Source: Candidatus Agathobaculum merdipullorum (lineage in GTDB: Bacteria; Bacillota; Clostridia; Oscillospirales; Butyricicoccaceae). Taken from it: a stretch of DNA of 51,547 nt. Positions 17,671 to 25,242 of the stretch are shown one piece after another (the first letter of the stretch is position 1; the number at the start of each line of letters is the position of its first letter). The stretch spans positions 1 through 51,547 of the forward strand of contig DXDZ01000048.1 in the NCBI GenBank assembly GCA_019115185.1, in the 5' to 3' direction. Made by a program: the position numbers and the translations under genes. The notes under the pieces are model-generated. The model ran no database searches and had not been told where the DNA came from. It was given only the letters and a program-made list of their open reading frames with translations.

Positions 17671-18900
17671 TTATTCCTCCTTCTGCGCGGCGGAAAGCCC
17701 GGCTAACCGGCCGGTTGACCACGCGATTTGTAAATTAAAACCGCCCGTATAGGCGTCTATATCCAGCACCTCTCCTGCAAAATACAGTCCGGCACATTTT
17801 TTCGACTCCATGGTTTTGGGGCTGACCTCGCGCACGCTGACGCCGCCCGTGGTCACAATCGCCTCCGCGATCGGGCGCTTGCCCGACACTGCCACGGAAA
17901 AATGCTTGAGCGTATGCAAAAGCGAGGCGCGCTGCGCCTTGGTGATGCTGTTTACCTTGGCATGCGGGTCGATCTCGGACAGCCGCACCACCACGGGAAT
18001 GATCTTGCGCGGGAGCAGATCGCCCAACGCATTGATAAAATCGCTGTTTTTGTGCTTGTCAAAGTCCGAAAGCAGCCGCTTGTCCAGCGTTTTTTCGTCC
18101 AGCGCGGGCTTGAGGTCAATTTCAACCCGATACTCCTTGCTGCCGAAATGCCGCATATGCGCGGACGCAGACAAAATCAGCGGGCCGGACAAGCCGAAAT
18201 GCGTGAACAGCATTTCCCCGAATTCGGAAAAAATCTTCTTGTTGTTTTCAAACACAGCCACCTGCACATTGCGCAGGCTCAGTCCCATCAGCTCACGGCA
18301 GATCTCCCCCGCCTCAACCAGCGGCACCAGTGACGGATTGGGCGGCACGACCGTGTGCCCCGCCTGCTTGGCAAAGCGGTATCCGTCTCCGGTTGAACCG
18401 GTTTGCGGATAAGAGGCTCCTCCCGTCGCAATAATGACCCGATCGCCCTCATAAAGTTTGCCGTGCGCGTGCACGCCGGCGATAAAACCATCCCGTATTT
18501 CCAGTTGCTCTACTGTTTTCTGTATAATTGTAACACCCAGACGTTTGACCCAGGTAAAAAGTGCGTCAATAATATCCGCAGACTTGTCCGAAACCGGAAA
18601 AACGCGGTTGCCGCGCTCGGTTTTGAGTGACACGCCATGCGCTTCAAAGAACGCCATCACATCCGCAGGCGAAAAGCAATCCAGCGCAGAATACAAAAAG
18701 CGCGGATTGACCGGCACATTCTGCAAAACGGTCTGTGCATCGCAGTTGTTGCACACATTGCACCGGCCTTTGCCGGTGATGAACAGCTTGCGGCCGACTT
18801 TTTCATTCGTCTCAAACAGCGTCACGCGCGCACCGTTTTCCGCTGCGGTACCCGCAGCCATCAGCCCTGCCGCGCCGCCGCCGACTACCAGAATATTCAA
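17671..18900 (-). CDS. NAD(P)/FAD-dependent oxidoreductase, HI0933/BaiN-like family
   Basis: The 409-residue flavoprotein begins with a dinucleotide-binding fold (VVGGGAAGLMAAGTAAE) and shows the family-specific GKGRCNVCN motif at about residue 43 and a late CAGLYFAGEVLDIDAYTGGF with the second FAD-contacting motif. This family is widespread and poorly defined biochemically; some members are proposed to reduce C=C bonds of bile-acid intermediates, but that cannot be inferred here. The start is a TTG overlapping the stop of rpiR (TTGA), giving tight coupling. It sits upstream of cmk in an order common to Clostridia. Confidence 0.9.
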   Translation of the reverse strand: MNILVVGGGAAGLMAAGTAAENGARVTLFETNEKVGRKLFITGKGRCNVCNNCDAQTVLQNVPVNPRFLYSALDCFSPADVMAFFEAHGVSLKTERGNRVFPVSDKSADIIDALFTWVKRLGVTIIQKTVEQLEIRDGFIAGVHAHGKLYEGDRVIIATGGASYPQTGSTGDGYRFAKQAGHTVVPPNPSLVPLVEAGEICRELMGLSLRNVQVAVFENNKKIFSEFGEMLFTHFGLSGPLILSASAHMRHFGSKEYRVEIDLKPALDEKTLDKRLLSDFDKHKNSDFINALGDLLPRKIIPVVVRLSEIDPHAKVNSITKAQRASLLHTLKHFSVAVSGKRPIAEAIVTTGGVSVREVSPKTMESKKCAGLYFAGEVLDIDAYTGGFNLQIAWSTGRLAGLSAAQKEE

Positions 18901-19766
18901 TTTATCTCGTCCTCCGGCTTTTCGTATACGTCGTATTCCTCCCAGATGCGCTCGAGCTTGTTGAAGGTTTGCTCGATCTCATCGCGCCGGCTCATGCCGA
19001 CGGCAACAATCAGCGCATTGACGACCGAAAGCGGCGCCACCAGCGAATCGACAAAGCTCGCCATATCGCTGCGCGCCAGCAGAAGATGGTCCGCCACGCG
19101 CGCGAGCGGCGACAAATGCGAGTCGGTCAGCGCGATCACGCGCGCACCACGGTCGCGCGCATACTGCATCGCGCTGAGCGTACGCTTGGAGTAGCGCGGA
19201 AAGCTGACGCCGAGCACCACATCGCCCGGCCCGACGCGCAGCACCTGCTCAAAAATCTCGCTGACGCTGTTGGTATGTACAAGCGTCACGTTTTCAAACA
19301 AAAGGTTAAAATAAAAGCCGACAAAATTGGACAGCGCGCTCGAAGAACGCACGCCGAGTATATAAATCCGCTTCGCCCCGATCAGCGCATCCACCGCGCC
19401 CTGAAATGCGTCGCGGTCGATCTCGTCCAGCGTCTGCCGGATCATGTCCATATCCGCGTGCAGCACGGTCTGCAATACGTCGCGCCCGCCCATGCGGTCG
19501 CTCGACACCTCCATGCGCTGCACCGAGGTCAGCTTGTTGCGAATCATCTCCTGCAACGCACGCTGCAAGTGCGGATAACCGTCATAGCCCAATTCAGTCG
19601 CAAACCGCACCACAGTCGATTCGCTCACGCCGACGGTCGTGCCCAGACGGCTGGCCGTCATAAAGGCCGCTTTGTCGTAATGTTCGAGAATAAAGCGCGC
19701 AATCTGCTTCTGTCCCTTGGAAAAGCCGGACAGCTCGCTCTGGATTTTATTGATCAGGTCGTTCAT
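18897..19766 (-). CDS. MurR/RpiR-family transcriptional regulator
   Basis: The 289-residue protein has an N-terminal RpiR-type helix-turn-helix (about residues 1-77, with TASRLGTTVGVSESTVVRFA) and a sugar-phosphate-binding SIS domain (about 125-255, with KRIYILGVRSSSALSNFVG and GDVVLGVSFPRYSKRT). Members sense phosphosugars, often amino sugars. It is the first gene of the operon that continues into the FAD enzyme, cmk, plsC and ispH-rpsA. Two similar GCAAAA/TTTTGC inverted repeats flank its promoter and are good candidates for autoregulatory sites. The inducer is not predictable. Confidence 0.92.
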   Translation of the reverse strand: MNDLINKIQSELSGFSKGQKQIARFILEHYDKAAFMTASRLGTTVGVSESTVVRFATELGYDGYPHLQRALQEMIRNKLTSVQRMEVSSDRMGGRDVLQTVLHADMDMIRQTLDEIDRDAFQGAVDALIGAKRIYILGVRSSSALSNFVGFYFNLLFENVTLVHTNSVSEIFEQVLRVGPGDVVLGVSFPRYSKRTLSAMQYARDRGARVIALTDSHLSPLARVADHLLLARSDMASFVDSLVAPLSVVNALIVAVGMSRRDEIEQTFNKLERIWEEYDVYEKPEDEIN

Positions 19767-19783
19767 GGTTTCTCTCCCTTGGT

Positions 19784-19803
19784 ATGCAAAACCTGCATTT
19801 TGC
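19784..19803. promoter_or_regulatory. candidate RpiR operator, downstream site
   Basis: ATGCAAAACCTGCATTTTGC contains GCAAAA and TTTTGC arms six bases apart. It lies between the presumed transcription start and the rpiR start codon and is the near mirror image of the site at 19829-19851. Confidence 0.5.
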
Positions 19804-19810
19804 CGTTTCT

Positions 19811-19839
19811 ATTTTAAGCGGTTGCCACGCAAAATGCAA
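19811..19839 (-). promoter_or_regulatory. promoter for the rpiR-to-ispH operon
   Basis: On the minus strand TAAAAT is preceded by TTGCAT with a 17-base spacer. The -35 lies inside the upstream inverted repeat, which would suit repression. Confidence 0.5.
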
Positions 19840-19851
19840 GAAGTTTTGCAT
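19829..19851. promoter_or_regulatory. candidate RpiR operator, upstream site
   Basis: The site has GCAAAA at its left end and TTTTGC nine bases further on, ending in AT. It overlaps the -35 of the rpiR promoter and touches the last codon of rluB. Its reverse complement matches the 19784-19803 site except for a three-base difference in the centre. Confidence 0.5.
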
Positions 19852-20576
19852 CAATCCTGCAAATTTGCAGCAATTTCCTGCAAATAGGCCAGTTCATCCT
19901 CGGTCAGGTCGCGCCATGCGCCCGATTTCAAATGCGTATCCAGCGGCAGATTGCCCACCGCCACCCGCTTGAGACGACGCACCTCCAGCCCGCACTGCTC
20001 GCACATTTTACGAATCTGACGGTTGCGGCCCTCATGGATGGTCAGGCGCAGCTTGGCGCTCTGCTCGTCCTTTTCCAAAATGACGACATCCGCCGGGCGG
20101 ATTGCATATCCGTCGATCGTCATCGGCTCCGCAAGGCGCGGGATGTTGTCCAGACGACCGCGCACACGCACCTCGTAATGCTTTTCCACCTCATGCCGCG
20201 GGTGGGTCAGCGCATTGACCAGCGCGCCGTCGTTGGTCAGCAGCAGCAGGCCTTCCGAGTTATAGTCCAGCCGACCAACCGGCACCACGCGCGCACCGCA
20301 ATCCCGCACCAGATCAGCCACAGTCTTTCGGCCGTGCTCATCGTGCAGCGTGGTCACATAACCGCGCGGCTTGTACAGCATCAGATATCGCTTTTCCTCG
20401 GCCATGCCGATCGGCTTGCCGTCCACCTGAATCTTGTCGCGCCGCAGGTCCGCGCGGTCGCCCAGCGACGCCGCATGACCATTGACCACCACGCGCCCCT
20501 CTAAAATCCAACGCTCCGCCTCACGGCGCGAGCACAGCCCCGCCTGCGCCAGCAGCTTTTGCAGTCTTTCTTCCAT
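19851..20576 (-). CDS. rluB: rRNA pseudouridine synthase, RluB/RsuA family
   Basis: The product converts a specific uridine of ribosomal RNA to pseudouridine; RluB modifies 23S rRNA. Residues 1-60 form an S4 RNA-binding domain (RLQKLLAQAGLCSRREAERW), followed by the catalytic domain with the active-site Asp in GRLDYNSEGLLLLTNDG. I use the ATG with GGAGG eight bases upstream (241 residues); a TTG nine codons earlier overlaps the end of dacF but has no ribosome site. It is the last gene after dacF. Confidence 0.92.
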   Translation of the reverse strand: MEERLQKLLAQAGLCSRREAERWILEGRVVVNGHAASLGDRADLRRDKIQVDGKPIGMAEEKRYLMLYKPRGYVTTLHDEHGRKTVADLVRDCGARVVPVGRLDYNSEGLLLLTNDGALVNALTHPRHEVEKHYEVRVRGRLDNIPRLAEPMTIDGYAIRPADVVILEKDEQSAKLRLTIHEGRNRQIRKMCEQCGLEVRRLKRVAVGNLPLDTHLKSGAWRDLTEDELAYLQEIAANLQD

Positions 20577-20599
20577 TTGTTGTCCTCCATCCTGTTCTG

Positions 20600-21685
20600 T
20601 CAATCCTCTCCGAACAGACGGTCCCAGATCCGTTCAGTCAGGCTCTTTTCTTCAGGCGGCAGCAGCACCGCCCCGCCGTATACCAGCGCATCGTCCGCCA
20701 ACACCATGCCGTCCAGCCGGTATTCGATCTGCCCGGCGGACGCACTCTGCACCACCGGCGCATAGCAGATGCGGTCTCCGTACCGCACGGTCTGGATGCG
20801 CTCCCGCTCGCCGGGCAGCAGATAAGCCGTCACCGTGTTGCGCGCGACCAGCGGCACGGTATCCGCATTGCCGCCAAACACCTGCTGCTGCATGATCTGG
20901 TCGCCCGCTTCGTGCAGTGTCACCTGCTCATACTGCGCAAAACCCTGGTCGAGCAGCGCCATATGGTCGTTCCAGTCGTCCGGGTCGTTGAGCGTCACCA
21001 CGATTACCGTGCGGCCGTTTTTCTCCGCCGCGGACACCAGACAGCGTCCCGCCGCCTTGGTATAACCGGTTTTGACGCCGATCGCGCCGTCATACATGCT
21101 CAAAAGCCGGTTGTGGTTGGTAAATGTGCGCTGCCCCACGGTGTAACTCTCGGTCGATACGATCTGCCGGAACACCGGGTCGCGCAGCGCTTCGGCCGTG
21201 ATGACGGCAAGCTCGCGCGCGGTGGTGTAATGCGTATCACTGGGCAGGCCGTTCGGGTTGTCAAAATGCGTATTCGTCAGCCCGAGGGCCGCCGCTTTGT
21301 CGTTCATTTTTTGCACAAACGCTTCCAGCCCGCCGCATTCGCCTGCAATGGCCACCGCCGCATCGTTGCCCGATTCCAGCATCAGGCCGTACAGCGTATC
21401 GCGCAGGGTGAGCGTTTCGCCCTCCTGCAAATACATCGACGAGCCTTCCACTTGCGTATATTCCTTGCGGACCGTGTATTCCCGGTCGAGGTCTCCCTCC
21501 CCGAGCGCCACGAGCGCCGTCATGATCTTGGTGGTGGACGCCATCGGCAGGCAGGCATCCGCGTTCTGCTCAAACAGTACTTCACCCGTGTCCGCATCAA
21601 TCACAATTGCGCTCTTTGCGCTGATTGCGCCCGCAGCGGGCAGGCAAAGCACACAGCACAACAGTCCGCACAGTAGTTTCTTCAC
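20600..21685 (-). CDS. dacF: D-alanyl-D-alanine carboxypeptidase (PBP5/DacF type)
   Basis: This secreted low-molecular-weight penicillin-binding protein trims the terminal D-Ala from peptidoglycan stem peptides. A signal peptide (KKLLCGLLCCVLCLPAAGA) leads into the S11 domain with Ser50-x-x-Lys53 (MASTTKIM), the SGN motif (LESGNDAA) and KTG (GVKTGYTKAAG). A C-terminal beta-rich domain and an amphipathic end helix (EKSLTERIWDRLFGED) suggest membrane attachment. I prefer the GTG start, which has AGGGGAG about ten bases upstream; the ATG seven codons earlier sits in the T-tract of a terminator hairpin. In sporeformers dacF-like genes next to ytfJ often serve spore cortex synthesis. Confidence 0.9.
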   Translation of the reverse strand: MKKLLCGLLCCVLCLPAAGAISAKSAIVIDADTGEVLFEQNADACLPMASTTKIMTALVALGEGDLDREYTVRKEYTQVEGSSMYLQEGETLTLRDTLYGLMLESGNDAAVAIAGECGGLEAFVQKMNDKAAALGLTNTHFDNPNGLPSDTHYTTARELAVITAEALRDPVFRQIVSTESYTVGQRTFTNHNRLLSMYDGAIGVKTGYTKAAGRCLVSAAEKNGRTVIVVTLNDPDDWNDHMALLDQGFAQYEQVTLHEAGDQIMQQQVFGGNADTVPLVARNTVTAYLLPGERERIQTVRYGDRICYAPVVQSASAGQIEYRLDGMVLADDALVYGGAVLLPPEEKSLTERIWDRLFGED

Positions 21686-21709
21686 GTTCGCATCTCTCCC
21701 CTGCATAAC

Positions 21710-21742
21710 AAAACCTACTCAGCATATCTGTGAGTAGGTTTT
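21710..21742 (-). terminator. terminator between ytfJ and dacF
   Basis: AAAACCTACTC pairs perfectly with GAGTAGGTTTT over 11 bases around an 11-base loop. On the minus strand, in which both flanking genes are read, the T-tract runs directly into the first possible ATG of dacF. Confidence 0.85.
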
Positions 21743-21758
21743 GCGGAGAAACGCGACC

Positions 21759-22190
21759 TTATTCGTCGGTTTCCGGAGCAGGCTGCGGGTCGGGCTGCAT
21801 TTTTCCTTTGTAGCCCTCCACAAAGCTGGAAACCTTGTTAATCGCACCCGGAATCATTTCCACCAGACGATCGACCGTCGTGGAGGCCTGTGCGTTGACG
21901 CCCAGAATATTGGCGCTGCCGTCGTGTCCGATAATCAGGAAGCACACGGGCGAAACAGTCACGCCCGCGCCGCCGCCGCCGCCAAAGGCCAGCGGTGCGC
22001 CGGACGGCATATGCTTGGGCGCAAAATCGCTGCCACCGGATGCAAAACCGAAGGTCACCTTGGACACGGGAATAACCGTCGTGCCGTCCGGCGTGGTGAT
22101 CGGCGTGCCGATGATCGTGTTCACGTCCACCATTTCCTTGATCTTGGCCATGGTTTCCGTCATCAGGTTGCTGATGGGATGCTCACTCAT
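21759..22190 (-). CDS. ytfJ: GerW-family sporulation protein YtfJ
   Basis: The 143-residue protein matches YtfJ/GerW, a forespore protein involved in germination. Typical features are the N-terminal IKEMVDVNTIIGTPI, the strand VIPVSKVTFGFASGGSDF, a Gly-rich loop (AFGGGGGAGVTVSPV) and CFLIIGHDG, followed by a Pro-rich tail. It overlaps the end of the DUF2953 gene by eight bases, a frequent clostridial arrangement downstream of scpB. Confidence 0.93.
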   Translation of the reverse strand: MSEHPISNLMTETMAKIKEMVDVNTIIGTPITTPDGTTVIPVSKVTFGFASGGSDFAPKHMPSGAPLAFGGGGGAGVTVSPVCFLIIGHDGSANILGVNAQASTTVDRLVEMIPGAINKVSSFVEGYKGKMQPDPQPAPETDE

Positions 22191-22833
22191 GTGTTATCGC
22201 CTCTTCTTTCTTTATCATTCGTTTATACATCCGGTACAGTTCTCCACTGTGCCGCAGCAAGCACCAAAGCACCCGCAGCGGCCGCAGCGAGCCGAACACG
22301 GTAAACGCCCATTCGGTGTGGTCGGCCTCAAAATCCGCGTCCACATCCACATGATAGTCCTCCATGGTGAAAGTATTCTCCAAAAACGGAACCATCATGC
22401 CGGTCACCGCGGCGGACTGCCCCAGCAAAATGCCGGTTTTGGCCGCGTCGTCCGTCCCGATGACAACGCGCACCCGCAGACGGCTGATGTGCACTGCATC
22501 GGTCAATTCGCTGTGCAGGCGGTGCGTCATATCGGCCAGATCGCCGATATCCAGCTGCTCCCGGTTGAGCGAATACCGGTACTTTTTCTTTTTTCGTTTT
22601 TTGCGCGGCTTGTGCTCGTCCGCCTGCTGTTCAGACGGCGGCTGCGCTTTTTTCCGCCGGGGCGGCGGCCAGACCGGAATCCGCACCGGGCCGTAGCGCA
22701 CTTCCGCGCTCACCTCTCCGTTGACCCCGACCACATCGACGCCGATGCGCACGCACAGCAGCAACAGGATCAGCAGCAGCACAACCAGCACAAGCCCTAA
22801 TACTGCCGCCAGTATCACGAGTAGTACCGACAT
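22183..22833 (-). CDS. DUF2953 domain-containing membrane protein
   Basis: The 216-residue protein starts with a long hydrophobic helix (residues 3-30), then a basic Pro/Lys-rich linker (PPPRRKKAQPPSEQQ, then RKKRKKKKYR), then a DUF2953 domain with the conserved alternating hydrophobic segments (RLRVRVVIGTDDAAKTGILL and YHVDVDADFEADHTEW). The function is unknown; the gene consistently lies with scpB and ytfJ in Clostridia, which hints at sporulation. The start lies seven bases past the scpB stop. Confidence 0.9.
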   Translation of the reverse strand: MSVLLVILAAVLGLVLVVLLLILLLLCVRIGVDVVGVNGEVSAEVRYGPVRIPVWPPPRRKKAQPPSEQQADEHKPRKKRKKKKYRYSLNREQLDIGDLADMTHRLHSELTDAVHISRLRVRVVIGTDDAAKTGILLGQSAAVTGMMVPFLENTFTMEDYHVDVDADFEADHTEWAFTVFGSLRPLRVLWCLLRHSGELYRMYKRMIKKEEAITHE

Positions 22834-22840
22834 GCGCGTT

Positions 22841-23488
22841 TCACTCCGTTTCCTGCGATGCGTCCGGCGGCGGAGCGTCCTCTACGGCGGACGGTTGCGG
22901 CGACGGCGGCGTTAGCGTGATGATCTCCGCCGGCGGCTGATTGGGAACCTCGTCCACATCAATCTCCATCTGCTCGTTTTCCTCCAGCGCAGGCAGCTCG
23001 GGCAGCTCTTCCAGACCGCTCAGCCCGAAGGTGCGCAAAAACGCCTCGGTCGTGCGGAACAGCATCGGTCGGCCGGGCACATCCAGACGCCCCGCCTCCT
23101 CGATCAGCCCTTTTTCGAGCAGCCCCGCCACTGTGCCGCCCGAATCCACGCCGCGTAGCTGGTCGATGAACGCACGGGTGACCGGCTGGCGGTATGCCAC
23201 AACGGTAAGCACCTCGAGCGCCGCAGCGGACAGCGACGGCGGCTTGCGCGACTCGGTCACGCGGCGCGCCGCCTCCGCATAGAGCGGACGCGAGCAGAGC
23301 TGCAACTTGTCCTCCAGACGCAGCAGCATGATGCCGCGGTTTTCAAAATCATACAGATTTTCCAGCGCGGCGGCCGCATCCAACAGCGCTTCGCGCGAAG
23401 TTTCGAGCGCCGCAACAAGCCGGTCCACCGGCACCGCGTCGCCTGCGGCAAACAGCACAGCCTCCAGCCCGGCCTCCAGTTCGGTCAT
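22841..23488 (-). CDS. scpB: segregation and condensation protein B
   Basis: ScpB forms the kite subunit pair of the Smc-ScpAB condensin complex, which compacts and separates the chromosome. The 215-residue protein has two winged-helix domains (visible in EAVLFAAGDAVPVDRLVAAL and AALEVLTVVAYRQPVTRAFI) and the conserved RGVDSGGTVAGLLEKGLI. The last 45 residues are acidic and Pro-rich. It follows scpA by six bases. Because scpA carries an in-frame TAG, the partner of this protein may be missing or truncated. Confidence 0.93.
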   Translation of the reverse strand: MTELEAGLEAVLFAAGDAVPVDRLVAALETSREALLDAAAALENLYDFENRGIMLLRLEDKLQLCSRPLYAEAARRVTESRKPPSLSAAALEVLTVVAYRQPVTRAFIDQLRGVDSGGTVAGLLEKGLIEEAGRLDVPGRPMLFRTTEAFLRTFGLSGLEELPELPALEENEQMEIDVDEVPNQPPAEIITLTPPSPQPSAVEDAPPPDASQETE

Positions 23489-23494
23489 CGCACG

Positions 23495-24205
23495 TTACTC
23501 TCCTTTGTCATCTATCAGCGTCAGTTCCATATCCTCGCCATCGCCTTCCAGCCGGATGCGCCGGTTTTTGGACAGCTCCAAAACCGCCAAAAAGGTAGCC
23601 ACGATTTCCGAACGGCTCCTTGCATCGTCAAACAGACGGCGAAACGGCAGCCGGACATAGTGCAAAAACCGCTTGAGAATGGACGTAATCCGCCCCTCGA
23701 CCGGCACAGGCTCCCGCCCGATGATACCGGAAAACGCGCTGGCCGGCGGCGGTACACGCCGCTGCGCCCGGCGCAGCATATTGTTGGCCGCCCGGATCAG
23801 GTCGCTGACCGATTGGCGGTATTCCTTGGGCGCATCGCCCAGATTTTCCGGCGGCTTGACGAAAATATCGCGGCCCAGCTCGCCTTTTTCCCGGAAGAAG
23901 GATGCCGTTTCTTTGATGCGCTGGTATTCCAGCAGCATTTCCACCAGACTGGTGCGCGGGTCCTCCTATTCTTCCTCCTCGTGGCGCGGCAGCAGCATCT
24001 TGGATTTGATATACACCAGCTGCGCCGCCATGGCGACAAAATCGCCCGCCACATCCAGATCCATCGCCTCGGCTGCATGCAGCACTTCCATGTATTGGTC
24101 GAGAATCTCCGCGATCGGGATGTCATAAATACTGACCTTGTTTTTTGCGATCAGGTGCAGCAGCAAATCCAGCGGGCCGTCAAAGTTCTCCAAATGAAAT
24201 TCCAT
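23495..24205 (-). pseudogene. scpA: segregation and condensation protein A with one in-frame TAG
   Basis: The two halves of a complete ScpA kleisin lie in the same reading frame, interrupted by a single TAG at 23966-23968 (codon 80 of 236). The N-terminal part (FHLENFDGPLDLLLHLI, IPIAEILDQYM, AAQLVYIKSKMLLPRHEEEE) would bind Smc; the C-terminal part (EMLLEYQRIKETASFF to the winged helix EIVATFLAVLELSKNRRI) binds Smc and ScpB. The TAG falls in the acidic linker, where a Glu codon is expected, so GAG to TAG is the simplest change. There is no frameshift and no other damage. The start is the ATG after AAGGG. Options are a real recent mutation, a sequencing error, or readthrough; an AGGAGG immediately after the TAG could also favour restart downstream. 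Confidence 0.85.
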
Positions 24206-24217
24206 GCCGCGCAACCC

Positions 24218-24874
24218 TTACAAGAACAGGCTGACCAGCCGCAGCGCCAGATGCAGAATGCGCATGGAAACCGCGCTCATGATCCCGTCCAGCCAGCCGC
24301 GCCACAGCGCCAGAATGAACACCAGCAGAATGATATTCTGATACTTTTGCAGCTTGAGCGACCACGAAAACGGCAAAAACGCATCCAAAACGCGCGAGCC
24401 GTCCAGCGGATGCACCGGAATCAGGTTGAACACACCCAAGCCGACCGACATGCTCGCCACAATCGACAGGAACATGCCCACCGTCTGCATGAATGCACTC
24501 GTGCCATACATCCACACCGGCACATACAGACAATAGGCAATAAATGCGGTGATAAAGTTTGCGGCAGGCCCAGCAAGCGCAGTCAGCGCCATGCCCCAGC
24601 GCCGGTTTTTGAAATTGGAAATATTGACCGGAACAGGCCGCGCCCAGCCGAACCCAAACAGCAGCAGGCACAAAAATCCGAACGGATCAATATGCGCCAT
24701 CGGGGACAGCGTCATCCGGCCCGAATCATGCGCTGTGCGGTCGCCCAACAGGTACGCCATACCGCCGTGCGCCGCCTCGTGTACGGACAAGCATAATACG
24801 ATCGCAGGAAGCGACAACGCCAACGTAATGAACGCGGACTGTAAATCGCCGCTCAGCAAAGCTCTCCAAAGCAA
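24218..24874 (-). CDS. site-2 protease family protein (M50)
   Basis: The 218-residue protein is a multi-spanning intramembrane zinc metalloprotease of the S2P type. The zinc ligands are visible in HEAAH (HExxH) within the second helix and in NLIPVHPLDG, the family's NPxPxxxLDG motif. Four to five hydrophobic segments are present. The start is a TTG nine bases after a perfect AGGAGG. It is the first gene of the run into scpA, scpB, DUF2953 and ytfJ and has its own promoter. A housekeeping or sporulation-linked proteolysis role is likely but the substrate is unknown. Confidence 0.9.
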   Translation of the reverse strand: MLWRALLSGDLQSAFITLALSLPAIVLCLSVHEAAHGGMAYLLGDRTAHDSGRMTLSPMAHIDPFGFLCLLLFGFGWARPVPVNISNFKNRRWGMALTALAGPAANFITAFIAYCLYVPVWMYGTSAFMQTVGMFLSIVASMSVGLGVFNLIPVHPLDGSRVLDAFLPFSWSLKLQKYQNIILLVFILALWRGWLDGIMSAVSMRILHLALRLVSLFL

Positions 24875-24982
24875 ACCAAAATACCTCCTGTGGCAGCGCC
24901 GGCCCGCCGGGAAAGCAAGCCGACACTCCAGTTTACCCGTTTTGGCCGGTTTTTAACGAACCCCGACCTGTATATGTCTGAA

Positions 24983-25011
24983 ATTATATCACGCTCACAG
25001 GAAATTGTCAC
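24983..25011 (-). promoter_or_regulatory. promoter for the S2P-scpAB-ytfJ operon
   Basis: On the minus strand GTGACA and a perfect TATAAT are separated by 17 bases, about 110 bases upstream of the TTG start. Confidence 0.7.
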
Positions 25012-25153
25012 CTCTTTCTTTGTTTGCGCCGCGGTATCCGGCTTTTCCCAATCGGAGGATGAGACTTCCCGCGCATCCGTTCGACAGGAAACGACAACAC
25101 CGTTAAGTTTCCGATAAGACAACCCTTTCCGCCGTTTAGATTTCGTCAAGTTC

Positions 25154-25186
25154 TTAACAGCGCATTAACGATTTTTCTGCTATAAT
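25154..25186 (+). promoter_or_regulatory. two-component system promoter with TTAAC direct repeat
   Basis: TTAACA and TTAACG start 11 bases apart (25154 and 25165), followed by TATAAT at 25181. No good -35 hexamer is present at the normal distance. Direct repeats with 11-base spacing upstream of a -10 are the normal binding pattern of OmpR/PhoB-family regulators, so activation by the adjacent regulator is plausible. Confidence 0.5.
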
Positions 25187-25242
25187 ATAGTCGGAATGAA
25201 TGGATTTTGGATGCATCATTCCTATCGAAGGAGAATCTTATC

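Larger units (their letters stand above)
24875..25242. other. 368-base divergent intergenic region
   Basis: The region separates the S2P operon (leftward) from the two-component system (rightward). It holds one good leftward promoter and a rightward TATAAT with a TTAAC direct repeat upstream. I see no credible small gene or structured RNA in the remainder. Confidence 0.7.

Noticed and set aside
24853-25149. Possible 98-codon minus-strand gene in the divergent region
   Set aside because: It covers the promoter and ribosome site of the site-2 protease gene and has no family similarity.
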